DNA of 64,000 nt, taken from Thalassococcus sp. S3. GTDB lineage: Bacteria; Pseudomonadota; Alphaproteobacteria; Rhodobacterales; Rhodobacteraceae. Made by a program: the position numbers and the translations under genes. A model generated the notes under the pieces. The model was given only the letters and a program-made list of their open reading frames with translations. It made no database searches and was not told the origin of the DNA. Location: NCBI RefSeq assembly GCF_004216475.1, contig NZ_CP022303.1, positions 4,275,001 to 4,339,000 of the forward strand, read 5' to 3'. Positions 43,786 to 51,610 of the stretch are shown piece after piece. Numbering within the stretch: position 1 is the first letter of the stretch; the number at the start of each line of letters is the position of its first letter.

Positions 43786-44591
43786 AACACCGGATGCCGG
43801 TTGACGTCCTTGTAAAGGAGATAGCGGAACGGCTCCTCCCCCGTCGCGATGCAGGCCTGCGGACAAAAGGCGCGCAGCCAAATGAAATCGCCCGGCCCGA
43901 CGTTCACCCAATCTGTATTCAGCAGATACTCCGCCGTGCCCTGCAGCACGTAAAGCCCATGCTCCATCACATGGGTCTCGGCAAAGGGGATGCGTCCCCC
44001 GGGCCGGAAGGTGACGATATTGACGTGGAAGTCAAAGCGCAGATCGAACGGATCGACAAAGCGTTGCGTGGCCCAGACCCCGTTCGAATGCGGCATCGGC
44101 AGGGCTGGCACGTCGGTCTCATGCACCACCTGCGCTTCGGGCGGCATCATGCCAGGTGCCGCGACGTAGCGTTTGCGGATCCAGTGCACGCCGCAGGGCG
44201 CGTCGGTCGTGTTCCAAAGGCTCCAGACCGCGCTTGGCGGGATATAGACATGCGTGCCAGGCTCCAGATCGAACATGTCCCGCCCCAGCGTCAGACGCGG
44301 GCGACCATGCGCCACGAAGAGCACCGCCTGCGCCTCCGGGTCTGGCTCGGGCTCGGCACTGCCGCCACCCGGCGCCAGCTCGACCGCATATTGCGCAAAG
44401 GTTTCGGCGAACCCCGACAGGGGCCGTGCGAGGATCCAAGCCCGTGTGCTCTCCCAGCCGGGCAGAAAACTGGTCACGATGTCCCGCTGGGTCAGCGCGG
44501 GCAGCACCGCATAGGCTTCGGTAAAGACGGCAGTGCCCTCGGGATCCACCGTCTGATCCGGCAGACCTCCCGGCGGGAAGGCATAACTCAC
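43782..44591 (-). CDS. (S)-ureidoglycine aminohydrolase
   Basis: The 269-aa protein is a two-cupin enzyme: PGTHVYIPPSAVWSLWN in the first and HVMEHGLYVLQGTAEYLLN with its metal-binding His/Glu set in the second, then GPGDFIWLRAFCPQ. The enzyme (AllE/UGHase family) uses Mn to release ammonia from ureidoglycine, giving ureidoglycolate. It overlaps the PuuE-UraD stop by four bases and the AllA start by four, so the three are translationally coupled. Confidence 0.93.
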   Translation of the reverse strand: MSYAFPPGGLPDQTVDPEGTAVFTEAYAVLPALTQRDIVTSFLPGWESTRAWILARPLSGFAETFAQYAVELAPGGGSAEPEPDPEAQAVLFVAHGRPRLTLGRDMFDLEPGTHVYIPPSAVWSLWNTTDAPCGVHWIRKRYVAAPGMMPPEAQVVHETDVPALPMPHSNGVWATQRFVDPFDLRFDFHVNIVTFRPGGRIPFAETHVMEHGLYVLQGTAEYLLNTDWVNVGPGDFIWLRAFCPQACIATGEEPFRYLLYKDVNRHPVL

Positions 44592-45997
44592 AGCATCTCC
44601 TCCAGCCTGAGCCGCGCGATGCGCTCGACCTGCCTGCAGGCCTCGCCAAATTCCTTGTCCGTGGGATGGTCCAGCCGCCTCTTGAAGGCCTCAAGAATGC
44701 CGGCCTTGTCGTGGTCCCGAACAGCGATGATAAACGGAAAGCCGTGCCGTTCGGTATAAGCGGTGTTCAATGCGGTAAACTCGGCCCGCTCCCCATCCGT
44801 CAGCGCATCAAGGCCCGCGCTCGCCTGCTCCGCTGTGCTCTCCTCCGTCAATCGCTTTGCTGCTGCCAGCTTGCCCGCAAGGTCGGGATGCGCCTTCAAA
44901 ACCTTCATCCGTGCCTCGGGCGAGGCACGCCGAAATACCCGCGCCATGGCATTGTGCAGACCACCCGCCGTATCATGCGCCGGCCCCAGTTCCAGGTCGT
45001 AGGCCCCCTCAGCAATCCATGGCGAATGCTCGAACACTCCGCCGAACCGTTCCACAAAGCTGTTGCGCCCCATTTCACCGATGCGAAGACGCCCGCAGGG
45101 CGGATGAGCCCCCCGCCAATGCTCCGCAATCTCGATCCGCCTCGGACACCACACTCCGTCAAAGCTCAAAATGTATTCGATGAACCGCCGTACCGCCTGC
45201 ACCCGCCCGGGTCGTCCCGCCAGGCGGCAATGCAGGCCCACCGACATCATCTTCGCCGCCCCCGCCTCGCCCTCCCGGTAAAGGGCATCGAAGCTGTCCT
45301 TGAGATACGCAAAGAACTGATCGCCCGCATTGAACCCCTGCGGCGTGGCAAACCGCATGTCATTGGCATCGAGCGTGTAGGGAATGATCAACTGATCCCG
45401 CTCCCCCACGCGCAGCCAATAGGGCAGATCATCGTCATAGGCGTCCGAGAGATAGGCAAACCGCCCCGTCTCCGCCGCCAGCCGGACCGTGTTCATCGAA
45501 CACCGCCCCGTATACCAGCCCTTTGGCGCCTCCCCGGTCACTTCCTCGTGCAGCGCGATGGCCTCCTCCATCTGGCGCCGCTCCTCTGTCTCCTCCATGT
45601 CCTTGTGCTCGATCCATTTCAGACCGTGGCTCGCAATCTCCCACCCGGCCTCATGCATTGCCCCCACCTGCTCCGGCGACCGCGCGAGAGCCGTGGCCAC
45701 GCCATACACCGTCACCGGTACGCCCATTTCCGTGAAAAGCCGGTGCAATCGCCAGAACCCTGCCCGTGCTCCGTACTCATAGATCGATTCCATGTTCCAA
45801 TGCCGCTGACCGGGCCACGAGGCCGCGCCTACGATCTCCGACAGAAAGGCCTCCGATCCTGCGTCGCCATGCAGGATGTTGTTCTCCCCGCCCTCTTCAT
45901 AATTCAGCACGAATTGCACGGCGATCCGTGCCCCGCCCGGCCAGGCCGCATCAGGCGGCGTTGCCCCATATCCGGTCATATCGCGTGGATAGCGCAT
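44588..45997 (-). CDS. puuE: Fused allantoinase (PuuE) and OHCU decarboxylase (UraD)
   Basis: The 469-aa protein has two domains. Residues 1-305 are a polysaccharide-deacetylase-like PuuE allantoinase: FVLNYEEGGENNILHGD, ASHGLKWIEHKD (metal His pair), TGRCSMNT and HCRLAGRPGR. From about 310 to 469 is a UraD (OHCU decarboxylase) domain with KAHPDLAGKL (catalytic His), ESTAEQASAGLD and FPFIIAVR. UraD turns OHCU to (S)-allantoin and PuuE opens it to allantoate, so the fusion channels two steps. The ATG is preceded by AAG-rich DNA; the gene is divergent from uraH. Confidence 0.95.
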   Translation of the reverse strand: MRYPRDMTGYGATPPDAAWPGGARIAVQFVLNYEEGGENNILHGDAGSEAFLSEIVGAASWPGQRHWNMESIYEYGARAGFWRLHRLFTEMGVPVTVYGVATALARSPEQVGAMHEAGWEIASHGLKWIEHKDMEETEERRQMEEAIALHEEVTGEAPKGWYTGRCSMNTVRLAAETGRFAYLSDAYDDDLPYWLRVGERDQLIIPYTLDANDMRFATPQGFNAGDQFFAYLKDSFDALYREGEAGAAKMMSVGLHCRLAGRPGRVQAVRRFIEYILSFDGVWCPRRIEIAEHWRGAHPPCGRLRIGEMGRNSFVERFGGVFEHSPWIAEGAYDLELGPAHDTAGGLHNAMARVFRRASPEARMKVLKAHPDLAGKLAAAKRLTEESTAEQASAGLDALTDGERAEFTALNTAYTERHGFPFIIAVRDHDKAGILEAFKRRLDHPTDKEFGEACRQVERIARLRLEEML

Positions 45998-46121
45998 CTT
46001 GGTCCCCGATCTTCGACACTCAGATCTATAGCGGCGTCACTTTAGGGGCTGCACTTTCCGGCGCAAGCGGCATAGATTCCCGGCAAGGCGGGGCCATGTG
46101 CCCGGAAAAGGAGCATCTTTC

Positions 46122-46481
46122 ATGGCCAGCGGCTACCTGACCACCCATGTCCTCGACACGTCACGCGGCACCCCGGTCGCGGGTCTCCGGATCCGCCTCT
46201 ACCGGATCGACGGGAAAAATCGGACCGAACTGGCCAGCGCGACCACCAACGCCGATGGCCGCACCGACAGCCCCATCCTACCCGCAGGCGACTTCGCGAT
46301 AGGGCAATATGAGCTGGTTTTCGAGGCCGGCGCCTACCTCGACGCGTCGGGCACCCCCCCCGAACAGCCGCGCTTTCTGCATGACATTCCGATCCGTTTC
46401 GGCATCAGCGACCCGGACGCGCATTACCACGTGCCCCTCCTGCTTTCGCCCTTTGGATATTCGACCTATCGGGGCAGCTAG
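46122..46481 (+). CDS. uraH: 5-hydroxyisourate hydrolase (transthyretin-like)
   Basis: The 119-aa protein has the TTR-family N-terminal signature HVLDTSRGTPVAGLRIRLYR and the C-terminal YHVPLLLSPFGYSTYRGS, ending in the YRGS tetrapeptide that marks hydrolases rather than transthyretin. The ATG follows AAAAGGAG. It hydrolyses 5-hydroxyisourate to OHCU, the step between PuuD and UraD. It reads divergently from the puuE-uraD operon with 124 bp between starts. Confidence 0.97.
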   Translation: MASGYLTTHVLDTSRGTPVAGLRIRLYRIDGKNRTELASATTNADGRTDSPILPAGDFAIGQYELVFEAGAYLDASGTPPEQPRFLHDIPIRFGISDPDAHYHVPLLLSPFGYSTYRGS

Positions 46482-46494
46482 AGGTCGACCGTCC

Positions 46495-47424
46495 TCAGAT
46501 CTCTTGAGGGGCGCCGCTCCTTGTTCGGCAGGGGCCGAACATCGCCGTCAACGCCAGAATGACGCCCGATACCGTCGCGATCATTCCCGCAGCGCTCACC
46601 GCATCCGCAAAGCCCAGCCAAAGCGGCCCATAGCCTGCCAGCACATAGCCCAGAACCGCCGAGATCACCGCAAAAACGATGCTCCATGCCACCTGCCGCT
46701 CCAGCCGGTTGGTCATCAGTCTTGCCGCCGCGGGGGGGCAAATGAACATCGCGATCACGATGATCGATCCCACCGCATCAAAAGCCGCGACCGCGGCAAT
46801 CGCCGCGACGATGACCAGCGCCAGAGAGAGAACAGTGGTGCGCATGCCCAGCGTTTGAGCAAAGCCTTCATCGAAAGTCGACAGCGCAAGCGGTCGCCAG
46901 AAGAGCCATGTAAAGAGGATCACGCCCAGCAAGGTCACAAAGATCCGCGGCAGCTCAACCGGCAGCCCCGCCAAGGCTTCGCGATCCCAAAGAGAAGCCC
47001 AGCCCGTCGCGTCCAGCCAGATCAGACTTTCAAGGTTGCCGTAAAGCGCGTGTTCGACGTCCAGATGCACATTGGACGTGTCCGATTGCTCCAACAGCAG
47101 CACGCCACCCGCGAACATCGCTGTAAAGATCACGCCCATCGCGGCACCCGGCTCGATCCGGCCCAACCGGCGCACCGCCTCGATCAGCACCACAGCCACG
47201 ATGGCAGCACCTGCGGCCCCCAGCATCATCGGCCAGGCCGACACGACACCGGTGACAAGAAAGGCCACCACGATCCCCGGCAGCACCACATGACTGATCG
47301 CGTCACCAATCAGCGCCTGCCGCCGCAGCACCAGGAAGTTTCCCGGCAGCGCGCAGGCCACCGCCGCGCAGATCCCGATCAAAAGCGGCGTCAGCGACAG
47401 GGGAACGAACTCTGACCCGCTCAT
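46495..47424 (-). CDS. Metal ABC transporter permease (ZnuB/MntB type)
   Basis: The 309-aa protein has about eight helices with the ABC-3 family features: LVLRRQALIGDAISHVVLPG and DAVGSIIVIAMFICPPAAARLMT. It is the last gene of the importer and overlaps the upstream permease by four bases. In the four-gene set (SBP, ATPase, two permeases) the likely ion is manganese, or iron, in the SitABCD/TroABCD style, because two permeases are used and Mur-like sites precede the operon. Confidence 0.9.
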   Translation of the reverse strand: MSGSEFVPLSLTPLLIGICAAVACALPGNFLVLRRQALIGDAISHVVLPGIVVAFLVTGVVSAWPMMLGAAGAAIVAVVLIEAVRRLGRIEPGAAMGVIFTAMFAGGVLLLEQSDTSNVHLDVEHALYGNLESLIWLDATGWASLWDREALAGLPVELPRIFVTLLGVILFTWLFWRPLALSTFDEGFAQTLGMRTTVLSLALVIVAAIAAVAAFDAVGSIIVIAMFICPPAAARLMTNRLERQVAWSIVFAVISAVLGYVLAGYGPLWLGFADAVSAAGMIATVSGVILALTAMFGPCRTRSGAPQEI

Positions 47425-48626
47425 GCCGGCACCCCCTGCGGCCCGCCGATGCGTCGGTCGATCTCCGCGATCTGGTCCGGGGTCAGCACCGCCTCGATCT
47501 CCGTCAGTCCGTCATAGCGCTCTGCCGCGCCTTCATGGGCGTGATCGGCGCGGACGATCTCCCAGCGTTTCTCGTCTCTCAGCGCTTTGGCGGCGCGCGC
47601 CCGCCCCTCATCTGTCGCGACCCCGTCGGCGCGGGCAAGACCGGCGCGCTGCAACAGGCGCAGCGTCAGACGTTCATAGATCGGCTGGCCCTGTGCCAGC
47701 GCCAAAAGGCCCTGACGCAGATGTACGCGCCTTTGGAATTGCCGATACCGCAACACGGCCGCCAGAAGGCCCCGATTGGGGGCCAGAAAAAGGGAAAACG
47801 CGAAGAAGGCAAAGCTGGTGAGCACAATGATGGGGCCCGTTGGCAGGTTCGGCGCCGATGCCGAAATCGCAGCACCCATATAGGCGGACACCCCTCCGAT
47901 CAGGCCGGACAGCCAGACGACACGGTCCGCCTGCTCTGTCCAGAAGCGCGCGGTCACCGGTGGAATGATCAAAAGCGCCACGATCAGGATAAGCCCGACG
48001 ATCTTGAGCCCCACGACGGTCACGGCCATCACAAGCCCCATCATCGCCAGATCGAAGCGCCCCACCGGAACGCCCTGCGCCTGCGCGTAATCGGGATCAA
48101 AAGCGACCAGCGTCATCGGGCGCCGCCACAGCATGACCAGCGCCAAAGTCACGGCTCCGCCCAGCGCGATGATCAGGGCATCGTTCCACAACATACCGGC
48201 GGTCGAGCCCAGCAAGAACCCTTCCAGCCCTGCCTGGCGGCCCGAGCTGAGCGTCTGGATCACAGTCAACAGAACGACACCGAAGCCGAAGAATACCGAC
48301 AGAACCGCGCCAATCGCGGCGTCTTCGGCCAATCGCGTCCGCCGCGTCAGCCAACTGACGCAAAGCAGCCCAACCCAGGCCGAAACGGCAGAGCCCAGCA
48401 TCAAACCGATCAAGCTGCGCCCGTCGCCCCCCAAAGCCACAAGCAGCAGAAAGGCCAGCCCGACACCGGGCAACGTCGCATGGGAAATCGCATCTGAGAC
48501 AAGGGCCCGCTTGCGCAGAAACAGAAATGTTCCCGTCACACCGGCGGACAGGCCTAGAAGTGCGGCCCCGACAGCGACAAGCGTGGCGTTGTAGCCAAGC
48601 TGCAGGAACAGCGCATCGGCCAGCAT
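47421..48626 (-). CDS. Metal ABC transporter permease with C-terminal DtxR-like extension
   Basis: The 401-aa protein has an ABC-3 permease domain (about 1-285: FLRKRALVSDAISHATLPGV, IVALLIIPPVTARFWTEQ) followed by a soluble tail of about 115 residues (QGLLALAQGQPIYERLTLRL, VATDEGRARAAKALRDEKRW). This tail resembles the winged-helix/dimerisation part of metal regulators of the DtxR/MntR family, which is known as an occasional fusion to permeases. It may let the permease sense the metal or regulate. It sits three bases after the ATPase stop and overlaps the second permease start. Confidence 0.8.
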   Translation of the reverse strand: MLADALFLQLGYNATLVAVGAALLGLSAGVTGTFLFLRKRALVSDAISHATLPGVGLAFLLLVALGGDGRSLIGLMLGSAVSAWVGLLCVSWLTRRTRLAEDAAIGAVLSVFFGFGVVLLTVIQTLSSGRQAGLEGFLLGSTAGMLWNDALIIALGGAVTLALVMLWRRPMTLVAFDPDYAQAQGVPVGRFDLAMMGLVMAVTVVGLKIVGLILIVALLIIPPVTARFWTEQADRVVWLSGLIGGVSAYMGAAISASAPNLPTGPIIVLTSFAFFAFSLFLAPNRGLLAAVLRYRQFQRRVHLRQGLLALAQGQPIYERLTLRLLQRAGLARADGVATDEGRARAAKALRDEKRWEIVRADHAHEGAAERYDGLTEIEAVLTPDQIAEIDRRIGGPQGVPA

Positions 48627-48629
48627 GGC

Positions 48630-49439
48630 TTAGCCCAGCATACCCGCAAGCTGATCGACCTGCGCCGTGGCAAGCCGCCCGCCATAAGCGCGCTGCAACG
48701 TGTCGGCGGTAAAGGCCTCGCCCACCGGTCCTTCGGCGACCTTACGGGTGTTGATCAGGAAGACGCGGTCGAAATATTCGCTGACCGTCGACAGGTCGTG
48801 ATGAACGGCCACCACGGTTTTTCCCTCGGCCTTGAGATCTTTCAAAACATGGATAATCGCCTTTTCCGTCGCCGCATCCACGCCCGCGAAAGGTTCGTCC
48901 AGCAGATAAAGATCCGCCTTTTGCGCCAGCGCGCGGGCCAGAAAGACCCTCTGCTGCTGTCCTCCCGAAAGCTGCCCGATCTGGCGTTCGGCAAAGGCGC
49001 GCATGCCGACGCGGTCCAGACAATCAAGTGCCTCAGCCCGGTGCCTTTGCCGGACACGACCCAAGAGACCCAGATCGCGATACATGCCCATCAATACCAC
49101 ATCGATGACCCGTGTCGGGAAATCCCAATCGACCGACGCGCGCTGAGGCACGTAAGCTATCCGGTCCCGCTGCTGCTCAAGATCCTGCCCGAAAGCACGG
49201 ACTTGGCCAGACAGAGGTTTGAGGATGCCCAAGGCGGCCTTGAGCAGGGTCGATTTCCCGGCCCCGTTCGGTCCGATAATCGCTGTCATCGCGCCCCGAG
49301 GTACGGTCATGTCGACCGAGAAAACGGCCGGCTTTTCACCGTAGGATACCGTCAGGCCACGCACGCAGAGCGGCGCATCATCCGCGTCGGTTTCAAATCT
49401 GGCAGGCGCACCTGCAGTCGTGGCCAAACGCAATTGCAT
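48630..49439 (-). CDS. Metal ABC transporter ATP-binding protein
   Basis: The 269-aa protein has Walker A GPNGAGKST, Q-loop YVPQRASVDWDFP, ABC signature LSGGQQQR, Walker B LYLLDEPFAG and the H-loop AVHHDLS. The Q-loop text with VDWDFPTRV matches manganese/zinc/iron transporters of the ZnuC/MntA family. The ATG at 49439 is one base beyond the binding-protein stop; a longer reading to 49496 overlaps that gene. It powers metal import by the two permeases. Confidence 0.93.
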   Translation of the reverse strand: MQLRLATTAGAPARFETDADDAPLCVRGLTVSYGEKPAVFSVDMTVPRGAMTAIIGPNGAGKSTLLKAALGILKPLSGQVRAFGQDLEQQRDRIAYVPQRASVDWDFPTRVIDVVLMGMYRDLGLLGRVRQRHRAEALDCLDRVGMRAFAERQIGQLSGGQQQRVFLARALAQKADLYLLDEPFAGVDAATEKAIIHVLKDLKAEGKTVVAVHHDLSTVSEYFDRVFLINTRKVAEGPVGEAFTADTLQRAYGGRLATAQVDQLAGMLG

Positions 49440-49440
49440 A

Positions 49441-50397
49441 TCAGTATCCTGCTGACAGTTTGCCGTCCATGCCGCGCGGCGGCACATCGGCACCAAGCGC
49501 TCCGGCTATGACGGTGACATTGTGATCGATCATCCCGATGAACGTTCCCTCATAGGTCTGATCCGCACCCATCGCATCGCTGAAAAGTTCTCCGCCAACG
49601 CTGACCTCATGGCCCTGTGCGGCAGCCCCTTCGATAAGGGCGCGGATGTTCCGATCCGAGACCGAGCTTTCCACAAAGACCGCCGCAACGTCCCGCTCGA
49701 CCAGAAGATCCACCAGTTCGCGGATCCGGTTCAAACCCGCCTCACTTTCGGTGGAAATGCCCTGAATGCCCAGAACCTCAAAGCCATAGGCTTGTCCGAA
49801 ATAGCCGAACGCGTCATGTGCCGTAACCAGCACCCGCGCGCTTTCGGGTACATCCGTCAGGGTGGCACTGCTGTAGTCGGCAAGGCGGGCGATCTCTGCG
49901 ATATGCGCATCGGCATTGCTGGCAAAGACCTCCGCACCCTCGGGATGCACCTGGGTCAGCGCGTCCGCGACAGTCCCGACAACCATCGTCCACAATGCGG
50001 GGTCCATCCAGACATGGGGATCGAACTTGTCGGCATAATCATCATGCGCGCGCAGCCGGTCCCGCGGCAGATCGTCAGCGACCGCGACAACGGTGTTTTC
50101 GCGGCTGAGGTCTGTAAAGAAGTCCTCCATCTGCGCCTCAAGATAAAGGCCGTGCCACAAGACCAGATCGGCGCGTGTCATCGCCACGATATCGCTGCGG
50201 GTCTGCCGATAGGCATGCGGATCGATGCCTGGCCCCATCAGGGCACGCACATCGACGAGATCTCCGCCCACCTGTCGGGCCGCATCGGCAATCATTCCGG
50301 TGGTGGCGACGACCGACACACGCTCGTTCGCAAAAGCGGCCGGGGCCGCAAATGCAGCGGCGGCGATCAGGGGCAGTACAAAACGTCTTAGAATCAC
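49441..50397 (-). CDS. Metal ABC transporter substrate-binding protein
   Basis: The 318-aa protein starts at a GTG eight bases after GGAG (an upstream ATG at 50433 is less likely). Residues 1-23 are a signal peptide (ILRRFVLPLIAAAAFAAPAAFA in part). Ligand-type residues appear as GPGIDPHAYR, DPHVWMDP, FVESSVSDRN and GGELFSDAMG, which give the His-His-Glu-Asp set of cluster A-I Mn/Zn/Fe binding proteins. It delivers the ion from the periplasm to the permeases. There is no lipobox, so it is a free periplasmic protein. Confidence 0.92.
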   Translation of the reverse strand: MILRRFVLPLIAAAAFAAPAAFANERVSVVATTGMIADAARQVGGDLVDVRALMGPGIDPHAYRQTRSDIVAMTRADLVLWHGLYLEAQMEDFFTDLSRENTVVAVADDLPRDRLRAHDDYADKFDPHVWMDPALWTMVVGTVADALTQVHPEGAEVFASNADAHIAEIARLADYSSATLTDVPESARVLVTAHDAFGYFGQAYGFEVLGIQGISTESEAGLNRIRELVDLLVERDVAAVFVESSVSDRNIRALIEGAAAQGHEVSVGGELFSDAMGADQTYEGTFIGMIDHNVTVIAGALGADVPPRGMDGKLSAGY

Positions 50398-50440
50398 GGA
50401 CGATTCTCCATTCTGTGCAAGGAACCATGTCACATGAATA

Positions 50441-50486
50441 TGCGAGTCATTCTCAATTCGTCAATGAGTTTGCGAATTATTCGCAA
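50441..50486. promoter_or_regulatory. Two Mur/Fur-like palindromes upstream of the metal importer
   Basis: Site 1 is the perfect 17-bp palindrome TTGCGAATTATTCGCAA (50470-50486). Site 2, TGCGAGTCATTCTCA (50441-50455), matches the same pattern with two changes. Their centres are 30 bp, about three helical turns, apart. The pattern is close to the Mn-responsive Fur (Mur) consensus of alphaproteobacteria as I recall it (TTGCAAATNATTTGCAA-like), and the sites lie 45-90 bases before the importer start codon. This supports manganese as the transported metal. Confidence 0.65.
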
Positions 50487-50584
50487 CAAGACTCTGTGAA
50501 CCGCCCCTCTTTTGGGCAGCCCGCTCGCTTGCCAAGCGCCGCGCTGCATGCGACTTTCGCAGCGCAGCGGGCCAGGGAGCGATT

Positions 50585-51574
50585 ATGGACCTCAGCACCT
50601 CAACCGAAACGGCACATCTGCCGCAAATCGCGGAAGCCCGAAACCCGGGCACCGAGCTGGATCTCGACATCGTCGCGATCCAGAGGGCCAACACCTCGGC
50701 CATCGAACGGCGCGCGGCGACCCTGCCGGGTAGGCGATCGGTGAAGAAAGCCTATCAGGCGGCCTGGCTCTTGCGCGCGATCTCCTGCATCGACCTGACC
50801 ACGCTGGCTGGAGACGACACCGAAGAAAGGGTGCGAAGACTGTGCGCCAAGGCCCGCCAGCCGGTGCGCGCCGACATGCTGGATGCGCTCGGCATGGGGC
50901 CGATCACAACCGGTGCTGTCTGCGTCTATCACGACATGGTGCCTGCCGCGGTTGAAGCGCTGCAGGACACGGGCATCCCGGTAGCGGCTGTTTCCACGGG
51001 GTTTCCGGCGGGATTGTCGCCGTTCCCACTGCGCTTGGCCGAGATCGAGGAGAGCGTGAAGGCCGGTGCCACCGAGATCGACATCGTGATCTCGCGCCGT
51101 CATGTGCTGAGCGGCAATTGGCAGGCGCTTTATGACGAAATGCGGGCCTTCCGCGCGGCCTGCGGCGCGGCCCATGTCAAAGCGATCCTTGCGACCGGCG
51201 AGTTGGGCAGCCTGCGCAACGTCGCCCGCGCCTCACAGGTTTGCATGATGGCAGGCGCCGATTTCATCAAGACATCGACCGGCAAGGAAAGCGTGAACGC
51301 GACCCTGCCCGTTACCCTGGTGATGCTGCGCGCGATCCGGGACTATCATCTGCGCACCGGCTACCGCGTTGGCTACAAACCCGCAGGCGGCATTTCCAAG
51401 GCCAAGGATGCGCTGGTCTATTTGGCGCTGATCAAGGACGAACTGGGCGATCGCTGGTTGCGTCCGGATCTCTTCCGCTTCGGCGCCTCCTCGCTTCTCG
51501 GTGATATCGAGCGGCAATTGGAGCATCATATCACCGGCGCCTACTCTGCCGCACACCGCCACGCGATGGGCTGA
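50585..51574 (+). CDS. deoC: Deoxyribose-phosphate aldolase
   Basis: The 329-aa protein is longer at the N-terminus than the 250-aa E. coli enzyme. The Schiff-base lysine is Lys229 in DFIKTSTGKES; the second Lys is in GYKPAGGISKAKDAL, and the other conserved pieces are DIVISRRHV and KAILATGELG. It splits 2-deoxyribose-5-phosphate to glyceraldehyde-3-phosphate and acetaldehyde. It heads an operon with an ALDH16-type dehydrogenase and a dienelactone hydrolase, which could oxidise the acetaldehyde. It reads divergently from the metal importer. Confidence 0.96.
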   Translation: MDLSTSTETAHLPQIAEARNPGTELDLDIVAIQRANTSAIERRAATLPGRRSVKKAYQAAWLLRAISCIDLTTLAGDDTEERVRRLCAKARQPVRADMLDALGMGPITTGAVCVYHDMVPAAVEALQDTGIPVAAVSTGFPAGLSPFPLRLAEIEESVKAGATEIDIVISRRHVLSGNWQALYDEMRAFRAACGAAHVKAILATGELGSLRNVARASQVCMMAGADFIKTSTGKESVNATLPVTLVMLRAIRDYHLRTGYRVGYKPAGGISKAKDALVYLALIKDELGDRWLRPDLFRFGASSLLGDIERQLEHHITGAYSAAHRHAMG

Positions 51575-51608
51575 CCGGAGGATATTCCGTATTTTTATCG
51601 AGAAGAAG
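51575..51608 (+). repeat. Intergenic repeat, copy 3
   Basis: This copy begins CCGGAGGATATTCCGTATTT and continues TTATCGAGAAGAAG up to two bases before the aldehyde dehydrogenase ATG. It shares TATTTTTATCGAGAAGAAG with copies 1 and 2 but has a divergent 5' arm. Because it ends with AGAAGAAGAC just before the ATG, the repeat may supply the ribosome site of the aldehyde dehydrogenase gene. Confidence 0.75.
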
Positions 51609-51610
51609 AC

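Noticed and set aside
44666..46045. 459-codon plus-strand frame opposite the puuE-uraD fusion
   Set aside because: Antisense shadow; Arg/Pro/His-rich and no family.
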